Assembly: GCF_001414055.1 (NCBI RefSeq)
Contig: NZ_CP013002.1
Location: 3,348,001 to 3,412,000, forward strand
Direction: 5' to 3'
From: Caulobacter henricii
Lineage (GTDB): Bacteria; Pseudomonadota; Alphaproteobacteria; Caulobacterales; Caulobacteraceae
Length of the DNA stretch: 64,000 nt
Shown: positions 50,002 to 59,396 of the stretch, piece by piece
Numbering within the stretch: the first letter of the stretch is position 1
Layout: each line of letters starts with the position of its first letter
Notes under the pieces: generated by a model
What the model was told of the DNA's origin: nothing
Database searches by the model: none
Seen by the model: only the letters and a program-made list of their open reading frames with translations
Translations under genes and position numbers: made by a program

Positions 50002-50922
50002 ATGGACGAGTTTTCGATCGATCAGGTCCTGGCCGAGGTGGCCGTGCTGGTGAAGCCGCACTTCGGCAAGGGCCGGCCGGCGGACTATATCCCCCAGCTG
50101 GCGACCGTGCCGGGCTCGAAATTCGGCATGGCCGTCTGCACGCTCGACGGCGGCGAGCATGTGATCGGCGATGCCGATGAGCCCTTCTCGGTCCAGAGCA
50201 TCACCAAGGTCTTCGCCCTGGGCCTGGCTCTGAACCGGTTCGGCGACGAGGTCTGGACCCGGGTCGGCAAGGAGCCGTCGGGCACGCCGTTCAACCATCT
50301 CTCGCAGTTGGAGGCCGAGGGCGGGGTGCCGCGCAACCCGTTCATCAATGCCGGGGCCCTGGCGATCACCGACCACCTGCTGGAGACCGTGCGCGATCCC
50401 GCCGCCCTGGTGCGCGGCTTTGCCGGCTTCCTGGCCGACGCGCCGGTGCAGATCGACGAGGCGGTGGCGGCCTCTGAACTGGCCCATGCCCACCAGAACC
50501 GCGCCATCGCCCACCTGATGCGCGGCCGGGGCACGATCAGCCATGATCCCGAGGCCGTGGTCGCCGCCTATTGCCGCCAGTGCGCCCTGACGATGAGCTG
50601 CCGCCAGTTGGCGCGAGCCCTGCTGCCCCTGGCGGCCGGCGGCTTCTCGCCGGTGATCCAGGAGACCATCTTCCCCGAGCGCCTGACCCGCCGGCTCAAT
50701 GCCCTGCTCCTGACCTGCGGCATCTATGACAGCGTCGGCAGCTTCGCCTATCGCGTCGGCCTGCCGGCCAAGAGCGGCGTCGGCGGCGGCATCGTGGCCG
50801 TGGTGCCCGGCAAGGCGGTGATCTGCGTCTGGTCGCCGGAACTGGACCGCTTCGGAACCTCCGTGGTCGGAACAGCAGCGCTCGAGGCATTCAGCCAGTT
50901 GACGAATTGCTCGGTGCTTTAA
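50002..50922 (+). CDS. glsA: Glutaminase A
   Basis: 306 residues. Serine-dependent beta-lactamase-like glutaminase: the Ser-x-x-Lys motif is FSVQSITKVFALG near residue 65, then PRNPFINAGALAITDHLL and SGVGGGIVAVVPGK. Converts glutamine to glutamate and ammonia. Three bases after the EamA gene. Length typical. Confidence 0.95.
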   Translation: MDEFSIDQVLAEVAVLVKPHFGKGRPADYIPQLATVPGSKFGMAVCTLDGGEHVIGDADEPFSVQSITKVFALGLALNRFGDEVWTRVGKEPSGTPFNHLSQLEAEGGVPRNPFINAGALAITDHLLETVRDPAALVRGFAGFLADAPVQIDEAVAASELAHAHQNRAIAHLMRGRGTISHDPEAVVAAYCRQCALTMSCRQLARALLPLAAGGFSPVIQETIFPERLTRRLNALLLTCGIYDSVGSFAYRVGLPAKSGVGGGIVAVVPGKAVICVWSPELDRFGTSVVGTAALEAFSQLTNCSVL

Positions 50923-50930
50923 GGCGGGCA

Positions 50931-51034
50931 CTTGCCCCCTCCGGGCCCTTGGCCCTCCTCCCCCGGAGGGGGAAGATGAAGTCATCCTCCCCCTCCGGGG
51001 GAGGACGGCTGCGAAGCAGCCAGGAGGGGGCGAG
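50931..51034. repeat. Dispersed GC-rich intergenic repeat, family A variant
   Basis: CTTGCCCCCTCCGGGCCC, CTCCCCCGGAGGGGGAAGATGAAGTCATCCTCCCCCTCCGGGGGAGG and GCTGCGAAGCAGCCAGGAGGGGGCGAGTG. Closely matches 63116-63232 and part of 24876-25028. Between convergent glsA and truA. Confidence 0.8.
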
Positions 51035-51036
51035 TG

Positions 51037-51780
51037 TCAGTCCCCGTACCCCACGCCCACCAGATAGAGCCCATCCGCCGGAGCCACAGGCCCGCAGGCC
51101 GTGCGGTCCTTCGCCTCCAGGGCATCCTTCACATCCTGCGCACTCCACCGCCCGATCCCGACCTCGGCCAGGGTGCCGGTCATCGACCGCACCTGACGAT
51201 GCAGGAAACTCCGCGCCTCAAAGGCCAGGCAGACCACCTCACCCTCACGCCAGACCCGCGCGACATCGAGGGTCTTGAGCGGCGACTTGGCCTGGCAGTG
51301 CATGTCGCGGAAGGTGGTGAAGTCATGCAGACCTACCAGGGCCTGCGCGGCCTCATGCATGGCCTCTGCGTCCAGCGGCTTCTTGATGTGCCAGACCCGG
51401 CCCTTGTCGAGGGCGGGGGGGGCAGGCCGGTTGAGGATGCGATAGAGATAGCGCCGCTCATTGGCCGAGAACCGGGCATGCCAGTCCCCCTCGGCGATCT
51501 CGCAGGCCAGGATGCTGACCGCCTCCTGGGTGAGGTGGGCATTGAGGGCGTTCATCACCGTCTGGGCGGGCCAGTCGCGCTCGAGATCCACATGCACGAC
51601 CTGTCCCGTCGCATGGACGCCGGTGTCGGTGCGGCCGGCCGCCGCGATGCGGAGCGCCTGGCCGCTGAAAGCCTTCACCGCCGCCTCGATGGCCCCCTGC
51701 ACCGAAGGCAGGGTCGCCTGGGCCTGGAAGCCGCAATAGGGCCGGCCGTCATACTCGACGAGGAGGCGGTAGCGGGGCAT
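51037..51780 (-). CDS. truA: tRNA pseudouridine(38-40) synthase
   Basis: 247 residues. [19 protein letters not shown] is the canonical start; [18 protein letters not shown] carries the catalytic Asp in [26 protein letters not shown] is the C-terminal motif. Start ATG at 51780 overlaps the fmt stop (TGATG). Confidence 0.97.
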   Translation of the reverse strand: MPRYRLLVEYDGRPYCGFQAQATLPSVQGAIEAAVKAFSGQALRIAAAGRTDTGVHATGQVVHVDLERDWPAQTVMNALNAHLTQEAVSILACEIAEGDWHARFSANERRYLYRILNRPAPPALDKGRVWHIKKPLDAEAMHEAAQALVGLHDFTTFRDMHCQAKSPLKTLDVARVWREGEVVCLAFEARSFLHRQVRSMTGTLAEVGIGRWSAQDVKDALEAKDRTACGPVAPADGLYLVGVGYGD

Positions 51781-52706
51781 CAGGCCAGAACGGTCCCGGC
51801 CTTCAGCGGGAAGCCCCGGATGAAGTCGCCGGCGTCCTGGGCGCCCTTGCCTTCGCGCTGGGCCTTCAGCAGACGCACCGCGCCGTCTCCGCAGGCGATC
51901 AGCAGGCTGTCGTCCAGCACGGTGCCGGGCTCTCCGGCTGCGTCCTCGACGCGCGACAGCAGGGCCTTCACGCGAACCGGGCCCTTCTCGGACGGCGCCT
52001 CGAACCATGCGCCCGGGAAGGGCGACAGGCCGCGGATGTGGCAGTCGATTTCGGCGGCGGGCCGGGTCCAGTCGATGCGGGCCTCGGCCGACTTGATCTT
52101 CTTGGCGTAGGTCACGCCCTCTTCGCTCTGCGGCGTCTCGCGGGCCCCGCCGCGCTCAATGGCCCCCAGGGCCACCGGCAGGATGCGCGAACCCACGGCG
52201 GCGAGCTTGTCGTGCAGAGAGCCGGCGGTGTCGAGCGCATCGATCCGCACCTGTTCGGACATCAGGATCGGCCCTTCGTCGAGGCCCTCGCTCATCCGCA
52301 TCACCTGGACACCGGTGACAGCGTCCCCGGCCATGATCGCCCGTTGGATCGGGGCCGCGCCGCGCCAGCGGGGCAGCAGCGAGGCGTGCAGGTTGAAACA
52401 GCCCTCGCGGGGGGCATCGAGCACGGCCTTGACCAGGATCTGGCCGAAGGCGACCACGACGGCGGCGTCGAGATCCAGGGCCTGGAAGGCCTCGATCTCC
52501 TCGGGCGTCTTCATCGAGACCGGCGTGCGCACCGGCAGACCCAGGCCTTCAGCGAAGGCGTGGACCGGCGAGGGCTTCAGGTCCTGGCCGCGACCGCGCG
52601 GGGCGGGCGGCTGGGAATAGACGGCCACGATCTCGTGGCCCGAGGCGACCAGTTCGGCCAGACAGGCCACAGCGAAATCAGGGGTGCCGAGGAAAGCGAT
52701 GCGCAT
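51780..52706 (-). CDS. fmt: Methionyl-tRNA formyltransferase
   Basis: 308 residues. [26 protein letters not shown] and the formyl-transferase catalytic motif [24 protein letters not shown] (Asn/His/Asp triad region) are diagnostic; [16 protein letters not shown] is the C-terminal linker. Supplies initiator fMet-tRNA and pairs functionally with def, which lies 650 bases upstream on the same strand. Confidence 0.97.
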   Translation of the reverse strand: MRIAFLGTPDFAVACLAELVASGHEIVAVYSQPPAPRGRGQDLKPSPVHAFAEGLGLPVRTPVSMKTPEEIEAFQALDLDAAVVVAFGQILVKAVLDAPREGCFNLHASLLPRWRGAAPIQRAIMAGDAVTGVQVMRMSEGLDEGPILMSEQVRIDALDTAGSLHDKLAAVGSRILPVALGAIERGGARETPQSEEGVTYAKKIKSAEARIDWTRPAAEIDCHIRGLSPFPGAWFEAPSEKGPVRVKALLSRVEDAAGEPGTVLDDSLLIACGDGAVRLLKAQREGKGAQDAGDFIRGFPLKAGTVLA

Positions 52707-52748
52707 GGGCGCGGTTTAGCGGTCCGCGCCCCGCATTGAAAGCCGTTG

Positions 52749-52819
52749 GGAAAAGTGTCGAGGAAAGCGGCAGGCGGAACCTTGGCCGTAGGGGACCGTT
52801 ATCCTGCCGACACTTTTCC
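52749..52819. repeat. 12-bp perfect inverted repeat bracketing the EcfG promoter
   Basis: GGAAAAGTGTCG (52749-52760) and CGACACTTTTCC (52808-52819) flank 47 bases that contain the EcfG-type promoter. Lies between divergent fmt and the lipoprotein gene. Right arm would fall in the lipoprotein leader, with AGGAG just after it. Confidence 0.75.
52776..52800 (+). promoter_or_regulatory. EcfG/SigT-type general stress promoter
   Basis: GGAAC (52776-52780), 16 bases, CGTT (52797-52800): an exact match to the alphaproteobacterial EcfG (SigT in Caulobacter) consensus. The start codon lies 32 bases beyond the -10 element with AGGAG upstream. Confidence 0.78.
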
Positions 52820-52831
52820 AGGAGCACCACC

Positions 52832-53188
52832 ATGCGTTCCCCCCTGATCTTCGCCGTCTGCGCCGCAGTCCTGTCGCTGGCCGCCTGCTCGGACCAGCAC
52901 GCCACTGAGATCAAGGAGGGCGCCAAGGCGGTCGGCTCCGAGGTCAAAACCGCCGCTCACGACATCGCCAACGACCCCGACGTCAAGGAAGCGGGCACGG
53001 CGATCAAGGAAAGCACCAAGGAAGCCGGCACCGACCTGAAGGAAGCCGCCGGCAAGGCGACGGACGCGGCGCAGGAAGCGGGCGAAAAAGCGGGCGACGC
53101 GGCCAAGGAAGCCGGCTCGGACATCAAGGCCAGCGCCAAGAAGGCGGGTCAGGAGACCAAGGAAGAAGTCCACAAGGCGACGCGGTAG
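52832..53188 (+). CDS. Small lipoprotein with Lys/Glu/Ala-rich helical repeats
   Basis: 118 residues. Signal with lipobox VCAAVLSLAACSD (Cys near residue 17), then an entirely hydrophilic body of imperfect 11-like repeats such as IKEGAKAVGSEVKTA, IKESTKEAGTDLKEA, AGEKAGDAAKEAGSDIKASAKKAG, like LEA/apolipoprotein-type amphipathic helices. ATG at 52832 follows AGGAG. An EcfG-type promoter upstream suggests general stress induction, which fits an envelope-protective role, inferred only. Confidence 0.85.
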   Translation: MRSPLIFAVCAAVLSLAACSDQHATEIKEGAKAVGSEVKTAAHDIANDPDVKEAGTAIKESTKEAGTDLKEAAGKATDAAQEAGEKAGDAAKEAGSDIKASAKKAGQETKEEVHKATR

Positions 53189-53197
53189 TTGAAACCG

Positions 53198-53311
53198 CTG
53201 TCATCCCGGACGAGCGCGTAGCGCGAAGATCCGGGATCGACGCCTGAGCGCAGCGTTCCAGGTCGGTCCCGGATCAGCGCCCGGCTTCGCCAGGCTTGTC
53301 CGGGATGACAG
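53198..53311. repeat. Dispersed-type intergenic inverted repeat, family C
   Basis: Perfect 13-bp arms CTGTCATCCCGGA (53198-53210) and TCCGGGATGACAG (53299-53311) bracket further nested palindromes (GATCCGGGATC, GGTCCCGGATC). This is a different sequence from families A and B. Lies between the lipoprotein and def genes; the right arm is followed by TTTT. Confidence 0.75.
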
Positions 53312-53340
53312 TTTTCCGGGGGCGCTAGCGTCCGATCAGA

Positions 53341-53862
53341 TCAGGCCGCGCGGCGGGCCTTCTTGACCTTGGTGATGGCCCGGTCGCGGCGCAGGCGCGA
53401 CAGGTGGTCGATGAACAGCACGCCTTCCAGGTGGTCCATCTCGTGCTGGATGCAGACGGCGAACATGCCCTCAGCCTCCTCGACGACGGTCTCGCCCTTA
53501 TAGTCCTGATAGCGCAGGGTAACCTTCGAGGGGCGCTCGACATCGTCATAGTAGTCGGGGACCGACAGGCAGCCCTCTTCATAGCCCTGCGTCTCTTCTG
53601 AGGCCGACAGGATCTCGGGATTGACGAAATAGCGCGGGGCCGGCTCTTCGCCGTCGCGGGCCAGGTCCATGACGATGACGCGGATGGGCTCGCCGATCTG
53701 CACGGCGGCCAGGCCGATGCCCGGGGCGTCGTACATGGTCTCCAGCATGTCATCCATCAGATGACGCAGATCGTCCGTCACCGCCTCGACGGGGGTGGAG
53801 ATCTTCTTCAACACGGCCATATCGGCGGCGTTATCGACGGTAAGGATGCGACGGATAGCCAT
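53341..53862 (-). CDS. def: Peptide deformylase
   Basis: 173 residues. Motif 1 [11 protein letters not shown] (near residue 50), motif 2 [11 protein letters not shown] (zinc Cys), motif 3 [19 protein letters not shown] (HExxH-type zinc His pair). Removes N-formyl from nascent proteins. rmuC is immediately upstream with eight bases between. Basic C-terminal tail (KVKKARRAA). Confidence 0.97.
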   Translation of the reverse strand: MAIRRILTVDNAADMAVLKKISTPVEAVTDDLRHLMDDMLETMYDAPGIGLAAVQIGEPIRVIVMDLARDGEEPAPRYFVNPEILSASEETQGYEEGCLSVPDYYDDVERPSKVTLRYQDYKGETVVEEAEGMFAVCIQHEMDHLEGVLFIDHLSRLRRDRAITKVKKARRAA

Positions 53863-53870
53863 AATAGGTG

Positions 53871-55169
53871 TCAGGTAAGGGGCTCATTCCCGAGCGTCAA
53901 GGTGGGGGATTGCCCCACCGCCAGCTTGTTGAGCGCCCGAACCCCGCCCTCGACCGGGGTCAGCTCGGCGATTTCCTTGCCTTCATGGTCGACCGACAGG
54001 TCCTCGAACCGGCGGGCCTGGGTCAGGACCTGGCTCTCCAGCGAGCCGACGAACTGGTTGTATTTGCCGACGGCGCTTTCCAGCGCCTTGCCGACCGCCC
54101 CGGCATGGGCCCCCATGACCGCCACCCGCTTGTAGAGCTCACGGCCAACGGCGACGATATTGGCGGCGTTCTTGGCCTGGTCCTCGACCCGCCAGCCATA
54201 GGCCACGGCCTTGCACAGGGCGAACAGGGTTGTGGGCGTCACCAGCAGCACCCGCTTGTCCATGGCCTCGGTCATCAGGTCGGGCAGGCGCTCCAGAGCA
54301 GCGGCCAGAAAGCTGTCGCCGGGCACGAACATGGCCACGAAGTCGGGCGAGCCTTCGGAGGCGAACTGGTCCCAGTAGGACTTGGCCGACAGGCTGGTCA
54401 TGTGGGCCCGAACGCTCTGGGCGTGACGCAGCAGGGCGGCCTCGCGCGGCAGCTCCTCGGTCAGCTCCTGGGCTTCGAGGAAGGCATTGAGCGAGCACTT
54501 GGCGTCGATGACGAACACCGCCCCGCCGGGCATGCGGACCTTGACGTCAGGCCGCCGGCGGCCCTCCTCGGTCTCGACGCTGAACTGCTCCTCGAAGTCG
54601 AAGCGCTTGTTGAGGCCGGCGGCCTCCAGAACATTGCGCAGGGTCTGTTCGCCCCAGCGGCCCTGAACGCCGGCCCCGCGCCGCAGGGCGGCCGACAGCT
54701 TGCGGGCTTCGAACTGGGTGGCGGTCGAGGCCTCCATAAGGGCGGCGATCTGGGCCTTGAGCCCGCCGGTCTCCTCGGCGCGGGATTTTTCAACGGCGGT
54801 GACCTGGGCCTCGAACTTGGCAAGCGTCTCGGCCACCGGCTTGAGCTGGGCTTCCAGCCGGGCCGTGGCCAGGGCCTCGCGGCTCTTGAAGTTCTCGTCG
54901 GCCCGCTTGATCAGGGCCTCGGCCACGGTATTGGCGGTCATGGTCGCCTGCTGGGCGGCCTGGGCGCGGATCAGCTCGGCCTGGGTGGCCGACTGGTCTT
55001 CCAGCAGCCGGGCGCGCTCGTCGGCCTGGACCAGTCGGGCATTGAGGTCCCAGGCCCGGGCATCCGCCGCGCTTGCCCGCCGCGTGGCGGACAGGGCCCA
55101 GAGCGCGGCCGCGACGGCGATCAGGGCGAAAACAATGGCGAGGATCAGGAACGGATCGGAAAAGTTCAT
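53871..55169 (-). CDS. rmuC: RmuC-family DNA recombination protein
   Basis: 432 residues. An N-terminal membrane helix ([21 protein letters not shown]), a long Ala/Arg/Glu coiled coil (about 30-180, with [20 protein letters not shown]), and the C-terminal RmuC nuclease-like domain ([56 protein letters not shown]). E. coli RmuC limits inversion at short inverted repeats. The D-V-K and D-A-K motifs resemble restriction-endonuclease cores. Confidence 0.94.
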   Translation of the reverse strand: MNFSDPFLILAIVFALIAVAAALWALSATRRASAADARAWDLNARLVQADERARLLEDQSATQAELIRAQAAQQATMTANTVAEALIKRADENFKSREALATARLEAQLKPVAETLAKFEAQVTAVEKSRAEETGGLKAQIAALMEASTATQFEARKLSAALRRGAGVQGRWGEQTLRNVLEAAGLNKRFDFEEQFSVETEEGRRRPDVKVRMPGGAVFVIDAKCSLNAFLEAQELTEELPREAALLRHAQSVRAHMTSLSAKSYWDQFASEGSPDFVAMFVPGDSFLAAALERLPDLMTEAMDKRVLLVTPTTLFALCKAVAYGWRVEDQAKNAANIVAVGRELYKRVAVMGAHAGAVGKALESAVGKYNQFVGSLESQVLTQARRFEDLSVDHEGKEIAELTPVEGGVRALNKLAVGQSPTLTLGNEPLT

Positions 55170-55233
55170 GCTCCGTTCCTAGCCGGAGTCGGGGGCGCGG
55201 GGAAGGCGCAGCCTTTGCGCCCAACAGTAAAAC

Positions 55234-55368
55234 CCGCTCTCCCCGGCGAAAGCCGGGGCCCAGATTCAGCCTGAGTATTTGGGGATGATGCGTCTTGGGC
55301 CTTGACCAAGCGCGCCCGTCTGTCCGGGTTCGATCTGGGCCCCGGCTTTCGCCGGGGAGAACGGAGTT
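55234..55368. repeat. Dispersed intergenic repeat, family B
   Basis: CGCTCTCCCCGGCGAAAGCCGGGGCCCAGAT at left and GATCTGGGCCCCGGCTTTCGCCGGGGAGA at right, in inverted orientation, with about 75 bases between. Same bracketed structure as 18855-18982. Lies between rmuC and gshA. Confidence 0.82.
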
Positions 55369-55371
55369 GGG

Positions 55372-56733
55372 TCAGTAAGCGCAGTCGGTGAAGACCCGGC
55401 TGATGTCGCCCTGCCACTCGCCGTGATAGAGCGCCAGCAGGCGGTCGGCGCGGGTCAGGCCGCTGTCGGCGATCTCTTCGAGTTCGCCCATATAGATGGT
55501 CTCGTCGAGGAACCCGCCGTTCATGTGGGCCCGGCCCTTCAGGCCCGACTTGGCGATGGCGACGAAATCCTTCGCCACGTCCTGGGCGGTGCGCCCGGCG
55601 ATCGGGGCCTTGAGACCCAGAACCGGCACGTCGCGGCGCAGTTGGGCGCGGTCTTCCGGCGTCCAGTCCTTGCAGAGGTCCCAGGCGGCGGCGAGGGCAG
55701 CGTCGTCGTAGAAGACGCCGGTCCACAGGGCCGGAAGGGCGCAGAGGCTGCTCCACGGGCCGGCATCGGCACCGCGCATTTCCAGATAGGTCTTCAGGCG
55801 GACTTCCGGGAACAGGGTCGTGGTGTGATCGGCCCAGTCCTTGATCGAGGCGCGCTCGCCCGGCAGTTCCTCGATCTTGCCATCGATGAAGTCGCGGAAG
55901 CTGCGCCCGGCGAGGTCGATATAGCGGTGACCGCGCTTGGCGAAATACATCGGCACGTCCAGCGCATAGCGGGCGTAGCGCTCGAAATCGAAGCCGTCCT
56001 CGAACACGAAATCCAGCAGGCCGGTGCGGTCGGCGTCGGTGTCGGTCCAGACATTGGCGCGGCTCGACAGGAAGCCGTTGGGCTTTCCCTCCGTGAACGG
56101 AGAATTGGCGAACAGGGCCGTGGCGATCGGCTGCAGGGCCAGGCTCATGCGGAACTTGGCGACCATGTCGGCTTCGCTGGAGAAGTCGAGATTGGCCTGC
56201 ACCGTGCAGGTGCGCAGCATCATGTCGAGGCCCAGGCCGCCAACCTTGGGCATGTAGTTGCGCATGATGACGTACCGGCCCTTGGGCATGATCGGCACGT
56301 CTTCGCGCTTCCAGACCGGCGAGAAGCCCAGACCCATGAAGCCCAGGCCCAGTTCGTCGGCGACGGTCTTGACCTCGTCGAGGTGCTGGCCGGTCTCCTG
56401 GCAGATATCGTGCATGGTCAGCAGGGGCGCGCCGCTGAGCTCGAACTGGCCGCCGGGTTCGAGGCTGACATTGGCCCCGTTGCGCTCCAGCCCGATGATG
56501 ACCTCGCCTTCCATGACCGGCGTCCAGCCGAAGCGCTGAAGACCGGTCAGCAGGGCGTGGATACCCTTGTCGCCCTCGTAGGGGACGGGGGCGTGGCTGC
56601 CGAGATAGTAGCCGAACTTCTCGTGCTCGGCCCCCACGCGGAAGGCCTCCTTCGGCTTGGATCCCGAAGCGAAATAGGCGGTCAGATCGTCGAGCGTCAG
56701 AGGACGCTCCTGCAGGCTAGCGGTGTCGGCCAT
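55372..56733 (-). CDS. gshA: Glutamate--cysteine ligase (plant/alphaproteobacterial GCS2 type)
   Basis: 453 residues. First step of glutathione synthesis. FRVGAEHEKFGYYLG (catalytic E-x-E-x-F motif, residues ~33-47), IGLERNGANVSLEPGGQFELSGAPL, and FANSPFTEGKPNGFLSSRANVW are the class-2 (plant-like) GCL signatures. Starts MADTASLQERPLTLDDL. Stop at 55372 beside the family B repeat. The MAPEG protein in this window may use the glutathione. Confidence 0.95.
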   Translation of the reverse strand: MADTASLQERPLTLDDLTAYFASGSKPKEAFRVGAEHEKFGYYLGSHAPVPYEGDKGIHALLTGLQRFGWTPVMEGEVIIGLERNGANVSLEPGGQFELSGAPLLTMHDICQETGQHLDEVKTVADELGLGFMGLGFSPVWKREDVPIMPKGRYVIMRNYMPKVGGLGLDMMLRTCTVQANLDFSSEADMVAKFRMSLALQPIATALFANSPFTEGKPNGFLSSRANVWTDTDADRTGLLDFVFEDGFDFERYARYALDVPMYFAKRGHRYIDLAGRSFRDFIDGKIEELPGERASIKDWADHTTTLFPEVRLKTYLEMRGADAGPWSSLCALPALWTGVFYDDAALAAAWDLCKDWTPEDRAQLRRDVPVLGLKAPIAGRTAQDVAKDFVAIAKSGLKGRAHMNGGFLDETIYMGELEEIADSGLTRADRLLALYHGEWQGDISRVFTDCAY

Positions 56734-56857
56734 GAGCCGTCTCTCCCCAAGGTCCCATGCGCATAGAGTTGGGAGAGGCCCCTCCCCCCGACCGGCCGCG
56801 TGTTCGTAAAGCGCAATTGGGCGTTTTTTTAGAGAACCTCAAGAGGGCGCCGTTGCT

Positions 56858-57580
56858 TTAGCCTTCCCGCCAGTCGCCGACCGCCGCCTGCCACAGGGTC
56901 AGGGCGGAGATCGCGGCGGTATCGGCGCGCAGGATGCGGGGCCCCAGTGACACCGGTATGACGAAGGGCAGAGCCCTCAGGGCCTCGCGCTCCTCGGGTG
57001 AAAAGCCGCCCTCGGGGCCGATCAGGATGGCGGCGGGAGCCTGGCTGCCGGCCAGGGCCTGGAAGGCCGGCCGGGCATCGCCCGCCTCGTCGCAGAACAC
57101 CAGCTTTCGGGCCGGATCCCAGCCGTCGAGGATCTCGGCCAGTTTCTGCGGATCATCCACGGCCGGAACATCCAGCCGCCCGGTCTGCTCGGCGGCCTCC
57201 ATGGCAATGGCGTCCAGACGACCCAGCTTGACGAAGTCGACATTGGTGCGTCGGGTGATGGTCAGCCGCACCCGGCGCACCCCCAGCTCGGCGGCCTTCT
57301 CGACAATGGTCTCGACCCGGCCGCGCTTGACCAGGGCGATGACCAGGTCGAGGTCGGGGCCCAGGGCCATGGGGCGGACCTGTTCGTCGACCTTCAGCAA
57401 CGACCCGCGCTTGCCGGTTTCGGTCAGGGTGGCGGTCCACTCGCCATCGCGGCCGTTGAACAGCAGCACCTGGGCCCCGATGGCCTGGCGCATCACCGAG
57501 GTGAGATAGCGCGACTGGTCGAGGGTCAGGATGACGCCGTAGCCGGGGGCCAGGTCCTGGGGAACAAAAAGACGGATCAT
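56858..57580 (-). CDS. rsmE: 16S rRNA (uracil(1498)-N(3))-methyltransferase
   Basis: 240 residues. SPOUT-fold (RsmE): starts MIRLFVPQDLAPGYG, an N-terminal PUA-like part, then AAILIGPEGGFSPEEREAL (GPEGG SAM-binding knot motif) and PVSLGPRILRADTAAISAL. Methylates U1498 of 16S rRNA. Upstream of gshA in the same direction with 124 bases between. Confidence 0.94.
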   Translation of the reverse strand: MIRLFVPQDLAPGYGVILTLDQSRYLTSVMRQAIGAQVLLFNGRDGEWTATLTETGKRGSLLKVDEQVRPMALGPDLDLVIALVKRGRVETIVEKAAELGVRRVRLTITRRTNVDFVKLGRLDAIAMEAAEQTGRLDVPAVDDPQKLAEILDGWDPARKLVFCDEAGDARPAFQALAGSQAPAAILIGPEGGFSPEEREALRALPFVIPVSLGPRILRADTAAISALTLWQAAVGDWREG

Positions 57581-57626
57581 GGGCTCCTTCTAGCGCAACT
57601 CGATGATCTGGCGGTAGGCTCCCCCC

Positions 57627-58388
57627 ATGACCAAGTCCGCAGACTACGACGAAGAGCTGGCGACCCTGCAACTGGCGCTGATCCGGCTGCAGCAGAAGGC
57701 CATCAAGGACGGCTGGAAGATCCTGACCGTGTTCGAGGGCCGCGACGCCGCCGGCAAGGACGGGGCGATCTCGCGCATTGTCGAGCACCTGTCGCGCCGC
57801 AACACCATCGTGGCCGCCCTGCCCAAGCCCTCGGACCGCGAGCGCAGCGAATGGTATTTCAAGCGCTATGTCGAATGGCTTCCGGCCAGTGGCGAGACGG
57901 TGCTGTTCAACCGCTCCTGGTACAACCGGGCCGGCGTCGAGCCGGTCATGGGCTTCTGCACGCCCGAGCAGCACGCCCAGTTCCTCAAGGATGTCCCGGC
58001 CTTCGAGACCCTGCTGGTCGACAGCGGCGTTCGCTATGTGAAGTTCTGGCTGGATATCCGCCGCGACACCCAGGCCGAGCGGCTGAAGGCCCGGGCCGAG
58101 GATCCGCTGAAGGCCTTCAAGATCAGCCCGCTCGATGCCGTGGCCCAGGCCAAGTGGGACGACTATACCGCCGCCCGCGACGAGATGCTGACCCGCACCC
58201 ACACCGAGGCCGCCCCCTGGATCTGCGTCCGCGCCGACCACAAGAAGGCCGCGCGCCTGAACATCATCCGCTGGCTGCTGCACGCGGCCGATGACAGGAA
58301 GCTGGTCAAGGGCGTGGCCAAGCCCGACCCCGAGGTGATTTTCCCGTTCGAGGTCTCGGCCCTGAGCGACGGACGGCTGGCGCGGTAA
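57627..58388 (+). CDS. ppk2: Polyphosphate kinase 2
   Basis: 253 residues, single-domain PPK2. Walker A VFEGRDAAGKDGAISRIVEHLS, a P-loop Lys, then YFKRYVEWLPASGETVLFNRSWYNRAGVEPVMGFC (catalytic Asp replaced region and the R-S-W-Y motif), and LDIRRDTQAERLKAR lid. Transfers phosphate between polyphosphate and nucleoside phosphates; GDP/ADP specificity not determinable. Its 3' end plus terminator is duplicated about 970 bases downstream in a decayed copy. Promoter not obvious. Confidence 0.93.
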   Translation: MTKSADYDEELATLQLALIRLQQKAIKDGWKILTVFEGRDAAGKDGAISRIVEHLSRRNTIVAALPKPSDRERSEWYFKRYVEWLPASGETVLFNRSWYNRAGVEPVMGFCTPEQHAQFLKDVPAFETLLVDSGVRYVKFWLDIRRDTQAERLKARAEDPLKAFKISPLDAVAQAKWDDYTAARDEMLTRTHTEAAPWICVRADHKKAARLNIIRWLLHAADDRKLVKGVAKPDPEVIFPFEVSALSDGRLAR

Positions 58389-58423
58389 GCAGTCCTTGAA
58401 TCCCTCTCTCTTTGAGAGAGGGA
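58335..58423 (+). repeat. Original copy of a direct repeat (ppk2 3' end and following hairpin)
   Basis: The last 18 codons of ppk2 (I-F-P-F-E-V-S-A-L-S-D-G-R-L-A-R then TAA) followed by TTGAATCCCTCTCTC-TTT-GAGAGAGGG. A diverged copy starts at 59307. The two copies bracket a lower-GC insert. Confidence 0.8.
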
Positions 58424-58570
58424 GGGGCCCGCCGCCACAGGCGGCGGGAGGGTGAGAGGTTTCACCTTATCCGGGAGAGCTCGGTGCGGGGTGAGCAGGC
58501 GATGGGGGACTAGAAGCTGTTGTCGCTCCGAATGGTCGGGGCGGAGCCAAAGCCCCGCCCCTCCCAGGCG

Positions 58571-59044
58571 CTACTGGGGCAGCAGCTTCCAGAAGACGAC
58601 CTTATCCTCGCCCGATGCATAGAACTCGGGGATGCGAGCGACCTCGACGTAGTCCAGCGTCCTATAGACAGCGCGCGTGCGGTCGAAGTCCGGCAGGCCT
58701 GACGTCTCAACTATAAGCACGCGGGCGCTTCGTTTGGACAACGCTTGCTCGAGGTATCGTGTCAGCCGAGACCCCACACCCTTGCCCTGTTCGCTTTCGC
58801 GAACCGCGACTAGGAGCAGGTTCCAGGTTCCGTCAGTCATACGTTCCTGCGCGCAATAGACGAGTCCCATAACAGCTTGGGTGTCCACGGCGACGAACCA
58901 GAGTTCGTCCGGTGCAACGCCCGTCAGAAACGGCGCTGCCATTTCGTCAAGCATCTCGCCGGGGAAGAGTCCGGTTGTGTTGATGACGTCTTTTGCGGAA
59001 GTCAGGTCGTCCGCTGAAAGCGGGCGGATAGTGATGGTGTTCAA
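58571..59044 (-). CDS. GNAT-family N-acetyltransferase (likely acquired)
   Basis: 157 residues. NTITIRPLSADDL start, and acetyl-CoA loop LLVAVRESEQGKGVGSRLTRYLEQAL (R-x-x-G-x-G/A) with YRTLDYVEVARIPEFYASGEDKVVFWK as in small GNATs. Start taken at the TTG 59044; homologues usually begin there, and longer forms have no domain content. Lower GC than both flanks, with several AT-rich codons, and the gene sits inside the duplicated-ppk2 interval, so it may be a later insertion. Substrate unknown. Confidence 0.75.
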   Translation of the reverse strand: MNTITIRPLSADDLTSAKDVINTTGLFPGEMLDEMAAPFLTGVAPDELWFVAVDTQAVMGLVYCAQERMTDGTWNLLLVAVRESEQGKGVGSRLTRYLEQALSKRSARVLIVETSGLPDFDRTRAVYRTLDYVEVARIPEFYASGEDKVVFWKLLPQ

Positions 59045-59396
59045 CGCTTTTCTCGCTTTGATTAGGCATGAGGGTGCGCACGCTGTTTTCCAGCGTCTGC
59101 GCTCTGCTCGGGCGCTCTCCTTCGAGAGCGCGCCTAGATCAGGCGTTGCGGTTGAAAACTGACAAAAAACCTCCTGCCCGAGGGCTTCCGCACCATATAG
59201 CCAAGCCGAAGCGGCCACAAGATGCCGCCCATGTTCGAGTAGTCCCGGCAGGTCATCAACGTACGATTCAAGATCTGCTCGTGCACCTCAAGGCTAGCGC
59301 CGCGCGCTGATCTTCCCGTTCGAGGTTTCAGTCCTCATCGACAGACATATGGCGCGATGCCGTCCCTTGAATCCCTCTCAAAGAGAGAGGGATTTT
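59045..59396. other. Intergenic remnant with lower GC, no credible gene
   Basis: 352 bases. It contains lower-GC DNA (to about 59300) with short frames only, none with domain signs, then a diverged copy of the ppk2 3' end (59307-59367) and a terminator hairpin (59371-59398). The best plus-strand frame (59068-59310) has no start context or protein-like composition, so I call no gene. Confidence 0.55.
59307..59367 (+). pseudogene. Decayed 3'-terminal fragment of a second ppk2 copy
   Basis: Starting from ATCTTCCCGTTCGAGGT, it translates I-F-P-F-E-V-S-V-L-I-D-R-H-M-A-R against I-F-P-F-E-V-S-A-L-S-D-G-R-L-A-R in ppk2, about four bases in five identical in the aligned part, and the stop codon TAA has changed to TGC. 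Nothing upstream of this point resembles ppk2. Confidence 0.75.

Noticed and set aside
59068..59310. 80-codon frame downstream of the GNAT gene
   Set aside because: No ribosome-binding site, no family resemblance, and it ends beside the duplicated ppk2 fragment; probably random in lower-GC remnant DNA.
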